Shown: piece by piece, positions 1 through 9,004 of the stretch
Numbering within the stretch: the first letter of the stretch is position 1
Layout of the letters: every line of letters begins with the position of its first letter
Source of the DNA: Alphaproteobacteria bacterium
GTDB lineage: Bacteria > Pseudomonadota > Alphaproteobacteria > ATCC43930 > CGMCC-115725
DNA: 64,000 nt
Assembly (NCBI GenBank): GCA_030041335.1
Contig: JASHOB010000082.1
Location: 1 to 64,000, forward strand
Direction: 5' to 3'
Notes under the pieces: model-generated
What the model was told of the DNA's origin: nothing
Databases searched by the model: none
The model's input: the letters and a program-made list of their open reading frames with translations, nothing else
Program-made: the position numbers and the translations under genes

Positions 1-184
1 TGACGCGATAATTCTTGGCCAGCGCGACCGTCGGATCCATCCAGGCTCGGGGCGTGCCGTCAGGCTGTGGATGCCACCAGGAGATCGCCGAGCGCAGGCC
101 ACCCGGTGCGAACAATAGTACCGGATAGCCAGAACCAAATTCCTCATAATAGATTTCGACACCGTCGCGGCTGAAGGTGGGCAT
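1..184 (-). CDS. alpha/beta hydrolase, N-terminal part (runs off the window)
   Basis: The first 61 codons of a minus-strand gene are present, beginning with an ATG whose complement is at 182-184; the rest lies outside the window. The protein starts MPTFSRDGVEIYYEEFGSGY and continues into a hydrophobic strand followed by APGG. This is the typical first beta-strand and oxyanion-hole region of the alpha/beta hydrolase fold. The nucleophile and the rest of the triad are out of view, so the substrate cannot be guessed. It is divergent from the monooxygenase/hydrolase/VOC genes that begin at 515 and may share their regulation. Confidence 0.75.
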   Translation of the reverse strand, partial: MPTFSRDGVEIYYEEFGSGYPVLLFAPGGLRSAISWWHPQPDGTPRAWMDPTVALAKNYRV

Positions 185-514
185 ATCCGATCTCCTCTCG
201 ATTTCTCCGCCGATCTTCCCGTGCCTAAGGTCGCCAAGAAAGGTCATCGATCGCGCGAACGCGCATTCCTGTCATCTTGGCCAGCTTCGGCGAGGATTGC
301 TGCCGGGCATTTTGCCGCCTTCCTCGCGCACCCGCCCTTCGTCTTACCTTGACAACGTCGGAAGCCCAAAGCTTTAATTCCTCAATAATCACAAGATGTC
401 CCGGCGAGGAACTCACGATCGCCCATTGAAAAAGCGACGATCCTGCTCTGTACCCCCGAGCGATCGGCTGGCGCGATTCGCCGGTCGACGAACGTCACCC
501 CCTAGGAGGATTCC
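185..514. other. intergenic region between divergent genes
   Basis: This 330-base stretch separates the truncated hydrolase from the flavin monooxygenase. I see no convincing gene in it. It becomes AT-rich around 365-395 and holds a good sigma-70-like promoter candidate on the plus strand. An AGGAGG ribosome binding site lies at 504-509, five bases before the ATG at 515. Confidence 0.6.
349..378 (+). promoter_or_regulatory. predicted sigma-70-type promoter for the monooxygenase operon
   Basis: A perfect TTGACA at 349-354 is followed after 18 bases by TTTAAT at 373-378, one mismatch from TATAAT. It sits in the AT-rich part of the gap and points toward the gene at 515, leaving a leader of roughly 130 bases. 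This is a match by eye only. Confidence 0.4.
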
Positions 515-1705
515 ATGGCGAAATGGCAAGACGATCTACAATTCTACACTTTCCATTTCATGCATTACACGGATCTGCCTGCCGACCATAAAAAGTACGA
601 TTCGCTGTGGGTCGACTTCTCCAACAAGCATTTTGACGCCCGCAAAGGCTACGACTTCTATCAGCGCTACATGGCGGAGATGGTACTGGCCGACAAGCTC
701 GGCTACGACGGGCTCGCGCTCAACGAGCACCACAACACAGTCTACAGCCTCAATCCCGTCGTGACTCTCATGGCGGCGGCACTCATCCCGCAAACGCACA
801 ACGCCAAAATTTGCGTGTTCGGCGTACCGCTCAATCTCGAAATGCCGAACCGTCTCGCCGAGGCCTATGCCATGCTCGACGTCATGTCAAACGGGCGCTT
901 GGAGATCGCGCTGCCGCTAGGCACCGGCATGGAATATTGGGCCAATTCGATCAACCCGGCCGTCGCGCGTGCTCGCTTTCGCGAAGGCCTCGAAGTCTTG
1001 CTGCAGGCCTGGACCAAGGATGGGCCGACCGCCTATGACGGCGAATTCTTTTCCTATCGCTACCTCAATCCGTGGCCGCGGCCGATGCAAAAGCCGCATC
1101 CTAAGATCGCGATCGTCGGCACCGGCAGCCCTGAAACGATTCAAATTGCCGCCGAGCGCGGCTATGCCTATTCGTCAGTGTTCGTGCCGATCGTGGCCCA
1201 GGAGAAGACCTTCCAGAAACTGAAGGAAGAAATGCCGAAATACGGCCACGAATTCACGCCCGACAAGGCGATCTTCAACGCCATCTGCTATGTCGCCGAG
1301 ACGGACGAGATCGCGGAACAGGAATGCAAGGACCATGTCCGTTTTTTCTTCGAGGACGCGACCCGCACCACCGCGCGCTATCTGGCTCCGCCGGGCTACA
1401 TCTCGACCGAGCAGCTTCGCTTGCGCGCCGCCGCGACGGCATCGCACGGCAGCTTCGACTGGGACGCGCTGACGCAGCAGTGGCGGGTGGTATTCGGCAC
1501 GCCAGACAAGGTCGCGAACACACTCGGCAAATGGTGCGAGAGCGCCAATTCATCGCGCGTCCTGGTCCATCATCACATCGGCAACATGCCGCATTGGAAG
1601 GTGGTCAAGAACATGACCCTGTTTGCCGAAGAGGTCATCCCGCGTCTGCGCGGCAAAAAGACCGCGGCCGCGGCCGAGACACGGGTCCCGACGGGGGCCA
1701 AATAA
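515..1705 (+). CDS. LLM-class flavin-dependent monooxygenase (luciferase-like)
   Basis: The 396-residue product looks like a bacterial luciferase-like FMN/F420-dependent oxidoreductase. Features include an early MHYTDLP segment, a LADKLGYDGLALNEHHN stretch of the kind that lines the flavin site in this family, and the later IAIVGTGSPETIQIAAERGY region. The start is fixed by an AGGAGG ribosome binding site five bases upstream. The next gene, an alpha/beta hydrolase, begins directly after the stop codon (TAAATG), so the two are surely co-transcribed. Such pairs commonly oxidise and then hydrolyse a small organic substrate, but the substrate cannot be read from the sequence. The C-terminus is Ala/Lys-rich and probably disordered. 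Confidence 0.85.
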   Translation: MAKWQDDLQFYTFHFMHYTDLPADHKKYDSLWVDFSNKHFDARKGYDFYQRYMAEMVLADKLGYDGLALNEHHNTVYSLNPVVTLMAAALIPQTHNAKICVFGVPLNLEMPNRLAEAYAMLDVMSNGRLEIALPLGTGMEYWANSINPAVARARFREGLEVLLQAWTKDGPTAYDGEFFSYRYLNPWPRPMQKPHPKIAIVGTGSPETIQIAAERGYAYSSVFVPIVAQEKTFQKLKEEMPKYGHEFTPDKAIFNAICYVAETDEIAEQECKDHVRFFFEDATRTTARYLAPPGYISTEQLRLRAAATASHGSFDWDALTQQWRVVFGTPDKVANTLGKWCESANSSRVLVHHHIGNMPHWKVVKNMTLFAEEVIPRLRGKKTAAAAETRVPTGAK

Positions 1706-2473
1706 ATGGCGGTTCAATGGCAATCGGAACTGCATGAGGTCAACGGCGTCACGACACAAGTCCTGACCGCCGGCCGCGGCGAACCGCTCATGTTTTGGCA
1801 CGGCGCCGGCACCGGCGGGGGCTGGGATTTTCTCGCGCCCTTGACCGAGGAGTTTAAGGTTTTCGTTCCCTACCATCCTGGCTGGGGCGGATCGGCCGAC
1901 GATACGAGCATGACGACCGTGCAAGATTACGTCATGCATTACCTCGAGTTGTTGGACTTGCTCAAAATCGGCAAATTCAATCTGGTCGGGCTGTCGATGG
2001 GTGGCTGGTTTGCCTCGACCTTCGCCACGCAGCACAGCCTGCGGCTGAAAAAGCTGGTGCTGGTGGCGCCAGCGGGACTGCGCGTAAAGGAGCATCCGAC
2101 CGCCGATTTGTTCCGCATCAAACCGGAGGAATTGGCGCCCTATCTCGCCGAGAATCTAGCGGCGCTCGGTCCACCGCCCGATCCCCATGATGTCGATTTC
2201 GTGGTCAATTCGTATCGTGAGGCGACGAGCTTCGCCCGACTCGCCTGGGAGCGCGTCTACGACGTCAAGCTGCCCAAATATCTCCACCGCATCAGCGTCC
2301 CGACGCTGTTAATCTGGGGAAGACAGGACAAGATCGTGCCCGAGGCCCAGTCCGCGACTTGGTCCAAATTGATCAAGGGTTCAACGGTCAAGACCTTCGC
2401 ACCGGCGGGTCATCTTGTTCTGAACGAAAAACCCGAAGCGGTGAAGGCGATCGGCGAGTTCCTCACCGCCTGA
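1706..2473 (+). CDS. alpha/beta hydrolase
   Basis: The 255-residue protein has the complete alpha/beta hydrolase layout. An oxyanion-hole segment HGAGTGGGWDF is near residues 26-36, the nucleophile elbow GLSMGG is near residue 97, an acidic residue sits in WGRQDKIVP, and the catalytic histidine is in PAGHLV near the end. The start codon abuts the stop of the monooxygenase gene, which implies translational coupling. The two probably act in sequence, for example on a Baeyer-Villiger or C-C cleavage product. The sequence resembles C-C bond hydrolases of aromatic meta-cleavage pathways only in general fold, so I leave the substrate open. Confidence 0.85.
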   Translation: MAVQWQSELHEVNGVTTQVLTAGRGEPLMFWHGAGTGGGWDFLAPLTEEFKVFVPYHPGWGGSADDTSMTTVQDYVMHYLELLDLLKIGKFNLVGLSMGGWFASTFATQHSLRLKKLVLVAPAGLRVKEHPTADLFRIKPEELAPYLAENLAALGPPPDPHDVDFVVNSYREATSFARLAWERVYDVKLPKYLHRISVPTLLIWGRQDKIVPEAQSATWSKLIKGSTVKTFAPAGHLVLNEKPEAVKAIGEFLTA

Positions 2474-2522
2474 CCGGCGTCGGATCCCTTCCATCGGAGA
2501 CAGCACCGATGTCCGTTAAGAG

Positions 2523-2888
2523 ATGACAATGAACGTCAAGATCCAGAACGTCTACCAGGTGACGCGCGACATGAGTCGCTCATTGGGCTTCTATCGCGAC
2601 CTCTTGGGCATGAAGGTCAAATTTCAAGACGGCGAGAAATGGGCGCAGCTCGACGCGCAAGGCGCGCGCCTTGCCCTGAGTTCTCCGGAGGAAGCCGGTG
2701 CCGCCGCGGCATCGAGCACCGTCATCGTGTTCGAGGTCGACAATCTCGGCCCCGCCCGCGCGGCGCTCGAAGCAGCCGGCGCGCCGATTTTGGCAACGCG
2801 TGACATGGGCAACCACGGCAGCACCATCACCACGCGTGACCCCGATGGCAACATCATACAGTTTTTCGCACGGGCACCTTCGTCCTGA
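2523..2888 (+). CDS. VOC-superfamily (glyoxalase/dioxygenase fold) protein
   Basis: The 121 residues form one vicinal-oxygen-chelate module. It begins KIQNVYQVTRDMSRSLGFYR, continues with a strand pair around WAQLDAQGARLAL, and ends TTRDPDGNIIQFF, the classic C-terminal VOC motif with its metal-binding or structural acid. It follows the hydrolase by 49 bases and may belong to the same operon. VOC proteins of this size include glyoxalase I, antibiotic-resistance proteins and extradiol dioxygenases, and nothing here chooses among them. A second ATG lies two codons downstream. Confidence 0.8.
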   Translation: MTMNVKIQNVYQVTRDMSRSLGFYRDLLGMKVKFQDGEKWAQLDAQGARLALSSPEEAGAAAASSTVIVFEVDNLGPARAALEAAGAPILATRDMGNHGSTITTRDPDGNIIQFFARAPSS

Positions 2889-3000
2889 GCCCTACCGGCT
2901 GCCAGAGCAAAACGACGTGAAGCGGTCATGGTTCACGATTAGCTTGCGGCTGAATATTGCCTTAGGCTGACCCGAACCGACGCCTCATCTTGCGCCCATC

Positions 3001-3043
3001 GCGGTTTTCCGCGGGCAGCGACCGTCATGCCCGCGAAAAACGC
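3001..3043. repeat. imperfect long hairpin (REP-like palindrome or terminator)
   Basis: GCGGTTTTCCGCGGGCA at 3001-3017 and TGCCCGCGAAAAACGC at 3028-3043 are inverted copies with small differences, separated by about ten bases. The hairpin lies 110 bases after the VOC gene. No T-run follows, so it may be a REP-type palindrome rather than an intrinsic terminator. Confidence 0.5.
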
Positions 3044-3135
3044 GCTTTCGGGGCGGCGGGCTGAACCTATCAAGCGCTGCCGATCACGATGCGCTTGCGT
3101 CTAACCGAGTCGCTGGCGCGCATCGCGCGAAGCTC

Positions 3136-3147
3136 CTATTTAAATAG
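3136..3147. promoter_or_regulatory. AT-rich perfect palindrome upstream of the oligopeptidase gene
   Basis: CTATTTAAATAG is a perfect 12-base palindrome in otherwise very GC-rich DNA. It lies 17 bases before the ATG at 3165 and just upstream of an AGGAG ribosome binding site at 3154-3158. It could be an operator or part of a -10 element; nothing further supports a specific regulator. Confidence 0.3.
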
Positions 3148-3164
3148 AGCGTCAGGAGAGAAGT

Positions 3165-4952
3165 ATGGCCACGACCGCGAAGCAAATGGATCCCGATCCG
3201 TTGCCCGAATGGGACTTGAGCGATCTCTATTCCGGTCCGGACTCGCCGGAGCTCAAGTCCGATCTCGACCGTTCGGCCGCCGCCGCTCGGGGCTTCCAAG
3301 ACGAGTATCGCGGCAAGCTCGCTCGGCTCTCGGGCGAAGAACTCGCGGCCGCGATTGCGCGTTATGAAAAACTGGAGGAGACACTCGGCCGCGCGGTGAG
3401 CTATGCCTCGCTTCGCTACGCCGCGAATATGAGCGACCCCGAACGCGGCCGCTTTTTCCAAAACGTCCAGGAACGGATCAACGCGATCTCGACCGAGCTT
3501 TTATTCTTCACCCTCGAAATCAACCGTATCGACGAGGCGACGCTCGATCGCAGGCTCGAAAGCGCCGCGCTTGCGCATTACCAACCCTGGCTGCGCGACA
3601 TTCGCGCATTTCGGCCCCATCAGCTTTCCGACGATCTGGAAAAATTGCTGCATGAGAAATCGGTGGCCGGCGCCGTAGCCTGGCAGCGCCTCTTCGACGA
3701 GACCGAGGCGGCACTGCGGTTTCCAGTCGATGGTAAGGAGCTGACCAGCGCCGAGGCGCTTCACCTCTTGTCGGACGCCGATCCGGCTGCACGCAAAAGT
3801 GCCGCCAAGGCCATCGGCAAGGTGCTGGGAGCCAATGTTCGGATTTTCACACAGATTACCAACACTTTAGCTAAGGACAAAGAGATCGAGGATCGCTGGC
3901 GCGGATTCAAGCGGCCGATCTCGTCGCGCAACCTCGGCAATTTTGTCGAGGACGAGGTGGTCGACGCGCTGATCGCAACCGTACGGCAATCCTATCCACG
4001 ACTCTCGCACCGGTATTATCGGCTGAAGGCGAAGTGGTTCGGTGTCGAGGCACTGTCTTACTGGGACCGCAACGCGCCGTTGCCCGACGCCGAAGACCGC
4101 AGCATCGCTTGGCCGCAAGCGGAGCGGATCGTGCTTGATGCCTATGCCGGCTTCTCGCCGGACATGGCGGTAGTGGGCCAACGGTTTTTCGAGCGGCGCT
4201 GGATCGACGCGCCGGTGCGTCCGGGCAAGGCACCCGGCGCCTTCGCCCATCCGACGGTGCCGAGCGCACACCCTTATATCTTGCTGAACTACCAGGGCAA
4301 AACGCGCGACGTTATGACCCTGGCTCACGAACTCGGCCACGGCGTCCATCAGGTCTTGGCGGCGAGACAAGGACAGCTCATGGCCGACACGCCTTTGACG
4401 CTGGCCGAGACCGCGTCGGTGTTCGGCGAGATGCTGACCTTTCAGGCGATGCTAAAGGCCGAGACCGACCCGAAGCGGCAGAAGTCAATGCTCGCGGCGA
4501 AGGTCGAGGACATGCTCAACACCGTGGTGCGACAGATCGCCTTTGTCGAATTCGAGCGCCGCGTCCACGACGAGCGCCGACAGGGCGAGCTGTCGGCCGA
4601 CCGCATCGGCGACATCTGGCTTGACGTTCAGGGCGAGAGCCTTGGCCCTGCGGTCAAATTCGACAGCGAGTATCGCTATTACTGGACGTACATCCCGCAC
4701 TTTATTCACTCGCCCTTCTATGTTTATGCCTATGCGTTTGGTGATTGCCTGGTGAATTCGCTCTACGCCGTCTATCAGAACGCGGCGCCTGGCTTCGCCG
4801 AGAAATATCTCGATCTGCTGCGCGCGGGCGGCAGCAAGCGGCACAGGGAATTGCTGGCGCCGTTCGGCCTCGATGCCTCTGACCCAGATTTCTGGCAGCG
4901 CGGCCTTAACATGATCTCCGGTCTCATCGACCAGCTCGAGACGTTGGGATGA
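3165..4952 (+). CDS. pepF: M3-family oligoendopeptidase F-like metallopeptidase
   Basis: The 595-residue protein is a full-length M3B (thimet-like) oligoendopeptidase. The zinc motif HELGH starts at residue 388 and the third ligand is a glutamate in LAETASVFGE near residue 415. The N-terminal third is helical, as expected for the M3 clamshell, and the family's conserved HSPFYVYAYAFG segment lies near the C-terminus. It should cleave short peptides in the cytoplasm. An AGGAG site 6 bases before the ATG supports the start. It belongs to the alphaproteobacterial pepF/M3 group by overall look. Confidence 0.9.
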   Translation: MATTAKQMDPDPLPEWDLSDLYSGPDSPELKSDLDRSAAAARGFQDEYRGKLARLSGEELAAAIARYEKLEETLGRAVSYASLRYAANMSDPERGRFFQNVQERINAISTELLFFTLEINRIDEATLDRRLESAALAHYQPWLRDIRAFRPHQLSDDLEKLLHEKSVAGAVAWQRLFDETEAALRFPVDGKELTSAEALHLLSDADPAARKSAAKAIGKVLGANVRIFTQITNTLAKDKEIEDRWRGFKRPISSRNLGNFVEDEVVDALIATVRQSYPRLSHRYYRLKAKWFGVEALSYWDRNAPLPDAEDRSIAWPQAERIVLDAYAGFSPDMAVVGQRFFERRWIDAPVRPGKAPGAFAHPTVPSAHPYILLNYQGKTRDVMTLAHELGHGVHQVLAARQGQLMADTPLTLAETASVFGEMLTFQAMLKAETDPKRQKSMLAAKVEDMLNTVVRQIAFVEFERRVHDERRQGELSADRIGDIWLDVQGESLGPAVKFDSEYRYYWTYIPHFIHSPFYVYAYAFGDCLVNSLYAVYQNAAPGFAEKYLDLLRAGGSKRHRELLAPFGLDASDPDFWQRGLNMISGLIDQLETLG

Positions 4953-5093
4953 GCCAGGTTTCCGCGTACGTGCGCAGCGTCCTGGACAGATCGAGTCGAT
5001 CCGGCACCTTCCAATCGGCACCCTTGAGTCGGAATTCGAAGCGTGCGGGAACCGCGGTCTCAGTCGCGGCCGCGAGGTCCAGCGGCGCTCCCA

Positions 5094-6464
5094 ATGAACG
5101 GTGACAGCTCAATCGCCGGTCGCGTGCGCCGCTATGCCCGCGTCTCGACCGCAATGGGCGGGCTCGCCGCCCGGCTGGCAGGCGAGCGTTATCTGGGTTT
5201 GCCACTCGACCGTGCGCGTCACGCCAGCGATCTGCGCCAAGCCTTGGGGGGCATCAAAGGGCCTCTGATGAAGGTGGCGCAGCTGCTCGCCACGATTCCT
5301 GAAGCGTTGCCGGAGGACTATGCCCGCGAACTTGTGACATTGCAGGCCGATGCACCGGCGATGGGTTGGAGCTTCGTCAAGCGCCGCATGGCGAGCGAAC
5401 TCGGGCCCGACTGGGAGAAAAAGTTCTCGCGCTTCGCCCATGAGGCGGCACACGCCGCTTCGCTCGGCCAGGTGCATCGTGCGCGTGGTCGCGATGGCGC
5501 CGAACTCGCCTGTAAGCTGCAATATCCCGACATGGCTTCCGCCGTCGAGGCCGATCTCAGTCAGTTGAAACTGGTCCTGTCGCTTTACGAACGCTTCGAC
5601 CGGGCGCTCTCGACCGATGAAATTCACGCCGAGATCGCCGAGCGGTTGCGCGAAGAACTCGACTACACGCGCGAAGCGGCGCATTTGCGGCTCTATCGCG
5701 CCATCCTCAAGGATGAAGAGCTGGTGACCGTGCCGGAACCGGTGGCGTCGCTGTCGACGCGACGTCTGCTCACGATGAACTGGCTCAACGGCAAGTCGCT
5801 TCTCGAATTTGCTGCGGCGCCGCAAGAGCGCCGCAACGCCATCGCCATCGCCATGTTCCGCGCCTGGTATGTGCCGTTTTACAGTTACGGCGCCATCCAC
5901 GGCGACCCGCATCTCGGCAACTACACGGTGCGCGCCGATGATGGCATCAACCTGTTCGATCTCGGCTGCATCCGGATTTTCCCGGCGCGCTTCGTCAAAG
6001 GCGTGATCGATCTTTACCGCGCCTTCGAGACCGGCGATGGCGAGCTGGCAGTTTCGGCTTACGAAAACTGGGGTTTCAAGAATCTGAACCGCGAGATGGT
6101 TGCGGTTCTGAATCGTTGGGCGCGGTTCCTTTATGCCCCGCTGCTGGATGACCGCAAGCGCGAGATTGACGATGATCAAGACGGCAACGGCCGTGCGGTC
6201 GCGGCAGAGGTGCACCGCGAGGTCCGGCGGCTCGGCGGCGTCAAGCCGCCGCGCGAATTCGTGTTTATGGATCGTGCCGCCGTTGGCCTTGGCTCAGTGT
6301 TCATGCATCTGCGCGCTTCGATCAACTGGCATCGCCTGTTCAACGATTTGATCGAGGATTTCGACGTCGACGCACTGGCGAAGCGTCAGGCCAAGGCTTT
6401 GAGAACAGCGAACGTGCCGGCGGCGGTCGACGGCGGCGCCATGAAAAACCGGCGTCGCCGGTAG
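5094..6464 (+). CDS. ABC1/AarF (UbiB-like) atypical protein kinase family protein
   Basis: From the ATG at 5094 the product is 456 residues and carries the ABC1 kinase-like fold. The signature helix reads LMKVAQLLATIPEALPEDYA, so the KxGQ motif has an alanine in place of glycine. The alanine-rich loop is AAHAASLGQVHRA, the ATP-site lysine is in ELACKLQYPDM, the catalytic-loop is HGDPHLGNY, and FDLGCIR replaces DFG. Relatives support ubiquinone synthesis or lipid homeostasis. No C-terminal membrane helices like those of classical UbiB are evident, so I would not call it ubiB. The frame extends 17 codons upstream, but that part is poor in homologous character. It ends exactly where the convergent uxs gene ends. 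Confidence 0.8.
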   Translation: MNGDSSIAGRVRRYARVSTAMGGLAARLAGERYLGLPLDRARHASDLRQALGGIKGPLMKVAQLLATIPEALPEDYARELVTLQADAPAMGWSFVKRRMASELGPDWEKKFSRFAHEAAHAASLGQVHRARGRDGAELACKLQYPDMASAVEADLSQLKLVLSLYERFDRALSTDEIHAEIAERLREELDYTREAAHLRLYRAILKDEELVTVPEPVASLSTRRLLTMNWLNGKSLLEFAAAPQERRNAIAIAMFRAWYVPFYSYGAIHGDPHLGNYTVRADDGINLFDLGCIRIFPARFVKGVIDLYRAFETGDGELAVSAYENWGFKNLNREMVAVLNRWARFLYAPLLDDRKREIDDDQDGNGRAVAAEVHREVRRLGGVKPPREFVFMDRAAVGLGSVFMHLRASINWHRLFNDLIEDFDVDALAKRQAKALRTANVPAAVDGGAMKNRRRR

Positions 6465-7454
6465 TCAGGCCTGGAGGCGCGTTATCGTCTTGGCGTGCTC
6501 GTCGCCCTTGCTGATCAGCTGCTCGAAATAGGCGATGGTGCGCTTGAGCCCGGTCTCCAGCGCGATTTTCGGCACCCAGCCGAGGATTTCCCTGGCGAGG
6601 GTGATGTCGGGGCAGCGCTGCGTCGGATCGTCCGCGGGCAGTGGCCGGTAGTCGATGGTGGAGCGAGAGCCGATCAGGTCGATGATGCGCTTGGCGAGAT
6701 CGGCGACGGTGATCTCGACGGGGTTGCCGAGATTGACCGGGCCGGTGACCGTGTCGGGTGTGGCCATGAGTCGCATGAAGCCGTCGATCAGATCGTCGAC
6801 ATAGCAGAAGGCTCGGGTCTGCGAGCCGTCGCCGAAAAGCGTGATCGGCTCGCTTTTGAGCGCCTGAAGAATGAAGTTCGATACCACGCGCCCGTCATTG
6901 GGATGCATGCGCGGGCCGTAGGTGTTAAAGATGCGCGCCACCTTGATCCGGACGCGGTGCTGGCGCTGGTAATCGAAGAACAAGGTCTCGGCGCAGCGTT
7001 TGCCTTCGTCATAGCAGGCGCGCGGCCCGATGGTATTGACGTTGCCGCGATAGTCCTCGGTCTGCGGATGGACATGCGGGTCGCCATAGATTTCCGAGGT
7101 CGAGGCCTGAAACACCTTGGCCTTCACCCGCTTGGCCAGGCCCAGCATGTTGATGGCGCCCATCACGCTGGTCTTGGTGGTCTGCACCGGATCGAACTGA
7201 TAATGGATCGGCGACGCCGGACAGGCGAGGTTGTAGATCTCGTCGACCTCTACGTAGAGCGGGAAGCAGACGTCGTGGCGCAGTGCCTCGAAGCGTGCAT
7301 TGCCGAGATGTCGGGCGATATTGTCCTTGCGCCCGGTGAAGTAATTGTCGACGCACAACACATCGTTGCCATCGGCGATCAGCCGGTCGCACAGATGCGA
7401 GCCGAGAAACCCGGCGCCGCCAGTGACGAGTACACGCTTGGTGGAGAGGCTCAT
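6465..7454 (-). CDS. uxs: UDP-glucuronate decarboxylase (UDP-xylose synthase)
   Basis: The 329-residue extended short-chain dehydrogenase has the NAD motif [12 protein letters not shown] at the N-terminus. It also has the UXS-specific segment [20 protein letters not shown] and the catalytic YDEGK pair. It converts UDP-glucuronate to UDP-xylose, with NAD+ recycled in the active site. The gene begins 16 bases after the end of the UDP-glucose dehydrogenase gene on the same strand, and that enzyme makes its substrate. I chose the ATG at 7454; the open frame runs 46 codons further upstream but there it only overlaps the dehydrogenase gene. UDP-xylose would feed exopolysaccharide or LPS glycosylation. 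Confidence 0.9.
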   Translation of the reverse strand: MSLSTKRVLVTGGAGFLGSHLCDRLIADGNDVLCVDNYFTGRKDNIARHLGNARFEALRHDVCFPLYVEVDEIYNLACPASPIHYQFDPVQTTKTSVMGAINMLGLAKRVKAKVFQASTSEIYGDPHVHPQTEDYRGNVNTIGPRACYDEGKRCAETLFFDYQRQHRVRIKVARIFNTYGPRMHPNDGRVVSNFILQALKSEPITLFGDGSQTRAFCYVDDLIDGFMRLMATPDTVTGPVNLGNPVEITVADLAKRIIDLIGSRSTIDYRPLPADDPTQRCPDITLAREILGWVPKIALETGLKRTIAYFEQLISKGDEHAKTITRLQA

Positions 7455-7470
7455 CGCTCTTTGTCTTTCG

Positions 7471-8820
7471 CTACGCGCGGGTGCGCAACCGGTCCTGGCC
7501 TTCGCTCGGTTCGACCGAGCGGCGGCCAATGCTGAAATAGTAGAAGCCCCTTTGCGCCATGTCGGCGGGCCGGTAGATGTTGCGCAGGTCAATCACCGTC
7601 GGCGAGCGCAGCAGCGATTTCACGCGGCCCAGATCGAGCGCGCGGAACTCGTTCCATTCGGTGAGGATGACCAGCGCGTCGGCACCATCCATGGCCTCAT
7701 AGGCATTGCCGCAATAGGTGATGCCCGTCAGCAGCTTCTTTGCCTCCGTCATGCTTTCGGGATCGAAGGCGCGAATGGTGGCGCCCGCTTCCCGGAGGCG
7801 CGGAATGATGGCGAGGCTCGGGCTGTCGCGCATATCGTCGGTATTAGGCTTGAACGCGAGGCCCAGAATGGCGATGGTCTTGTCGGCGACGCTGCCGCCG
7901 CAGTGGCGGATGATCCGCGCGGCCATTGCCGATTTGCGGCTGTCGTTGACTTGGGCCGCCATCTCGACGATGCGTGCCGGCACGCCGTGCTCGGCCGCGG
8001 TACGGGTCAGCGCCAGGCAGTCTTTGGGAAAGCACGAGCCGCCATAGCCCGGCCCGGCGTGGAGGAATTTACGGCCGATGCGGCCGTCGAGTCCGATGCC
8101 GCGTGCCACATCTTGCACGTCGGCGCCGACGCGCTCACACAAATCGGCCATCTCGTTGATGAAAGAGATCTTGGTCGCGAGAAACGAATTAGCCGCGTAT
8201 TTGATCAGTTCGGCGGTTTCGAGCCCGGTAAAGATCATCGGTACTTCGATTAGATAGAGCGGGCGGTAGAGCTCGCGCATCACCGCCGCCGCGCGCTCGC
8301 TCTCGCAGCCGATGATCACGCGGTCGGGCCTCATGAAATCCTGGATCGCCGAGCCTTCGCGCAGGAATTCCGGATTGGATACGACGTCGAATTGTGCCTC
8401 TGGTCGGGCCTTGCGCACGATCTCGGCGACGCGGCGGCCGGTGCCGACCGGTACGGTCGACTTGGTGATGATGACGGTGTAGTCCGTCAACGCCTGCGCG
8501 ATTTCCTCGGCGGCACCGAAGACATAGGAAAGATCGGCATGGCCGTCGCCACGGCGCGACGGCGTGCCAACGGCAATGAACACGGCATCGGCGCCTGCCA
8601 CCGCCGCCTGGAGATCATGGGTGAAGGACAAGCGGTCGGCCCGGCGATTGGCGTCGACAACCTGCTCGAGACCGGGTTCGAAAATCGGGATTTGACCCTT
8701 CTCCAGGCGCGAGATCCTGTCCGCATCCTTGTCGACACAGACGACATTGACGCCGAACTCGGAAAAGCAGGCGCCTGAGACCAAGCCGACATACCCCGCT
8801 CCGATGACCGCAACCCGCAT
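7471..8820 (-). CDS. ugd: UDP-glucose 6-dehydrogenase
   Basis: The 449-residue protein has the N-terminal Rossmann motif [17 protein letters not shown], the central [11 protein letters not shown] motif and the catalytic cysteine in GGSCFPKD. This is the full signature set of UDP-glucose/GDP-mannose dehydrogenases of normal length. It oxidises UDP-glucose to UDP-glucuronate with two NAD+. It is the first gene of a two-gene minus-strand unit, and the next gene decarboxylates its product to UDP-xylose. It is divergent from the carboxylesterase gene, and the 184 bases between them should hold both promoters. Confidence 0.95.
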   Translation of the reverse strand: MRVAVIGAGYVGLVSGACFSEFGVNVVCVDKDADRISRLEKGQIPIFEPGLEQVVDANRRADRLSFTHDLQAAVAGADAVFIAVGTPSRRGDGHADLSYVFGAAEEIAQALTDYTVIITKSTVPVGTGRRVAEIVRKARPEAQFDVVSNPEFLREGSAIQDFMRPDRVIIGCESERAAAVMRELYRPLYLIEVPMIFTGLETAELIKYAANSFLATKISFINEMADLCERVGADVQDVARGIGLDGRIGRKFLHAGPGYGGSCFPKDCLALTRTAAEHGVPARIVEMAAQVNDSRKSAMAARIIRHCGGSVADKTIAILGLAFKPNTDDMRDSPSLAIIPRLREAGATIRAFDPESMTEAKKLLTGITYCGNAYEAMDGADALVILTEWNEFRALDLGRVKSLLRSPTVIDLRNIYRPADMAQRGFYYFSIGRRSVEPSEGQDRLRTRA

Positions 8821-9004
8821 ATCGCCTCCGCGTCATAGCTCCAATTAAAACCGTCGCCACCCGTGGGACGGCGTCATCCAAAGCCGGTAGATCATAAGCG
8901 CACTTTGCTGCGCCCCTGGCTCACTGTCGATCGCATTATACATCCGATTTACGCTGGCGGCTTTGCGGCGTGACTTTGGAACCGCCATCCTCTATGCCAT
9001 CGTC

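Noticed and set aside
4924-5205. minus-strand frame in the gap between the oligopeptidase and kinase genes
   Set aside because: It overlaps both real genes and has no recognisable domain.
5109-6215. 368-residue minus-strand frame across the ABC1-like kinase gene
   Set aside because: It is antisense to conserved kinase motifs and has no start or ribosome binding site of its own.
6495-7535. 346-residue plus-strand reading frame across the UDP-xylose synthase gene
   Set aside because: It is antisense to a strongly conserved gene, is rich in unlikely composition and has no domain; typical GC-rich shadow frame.
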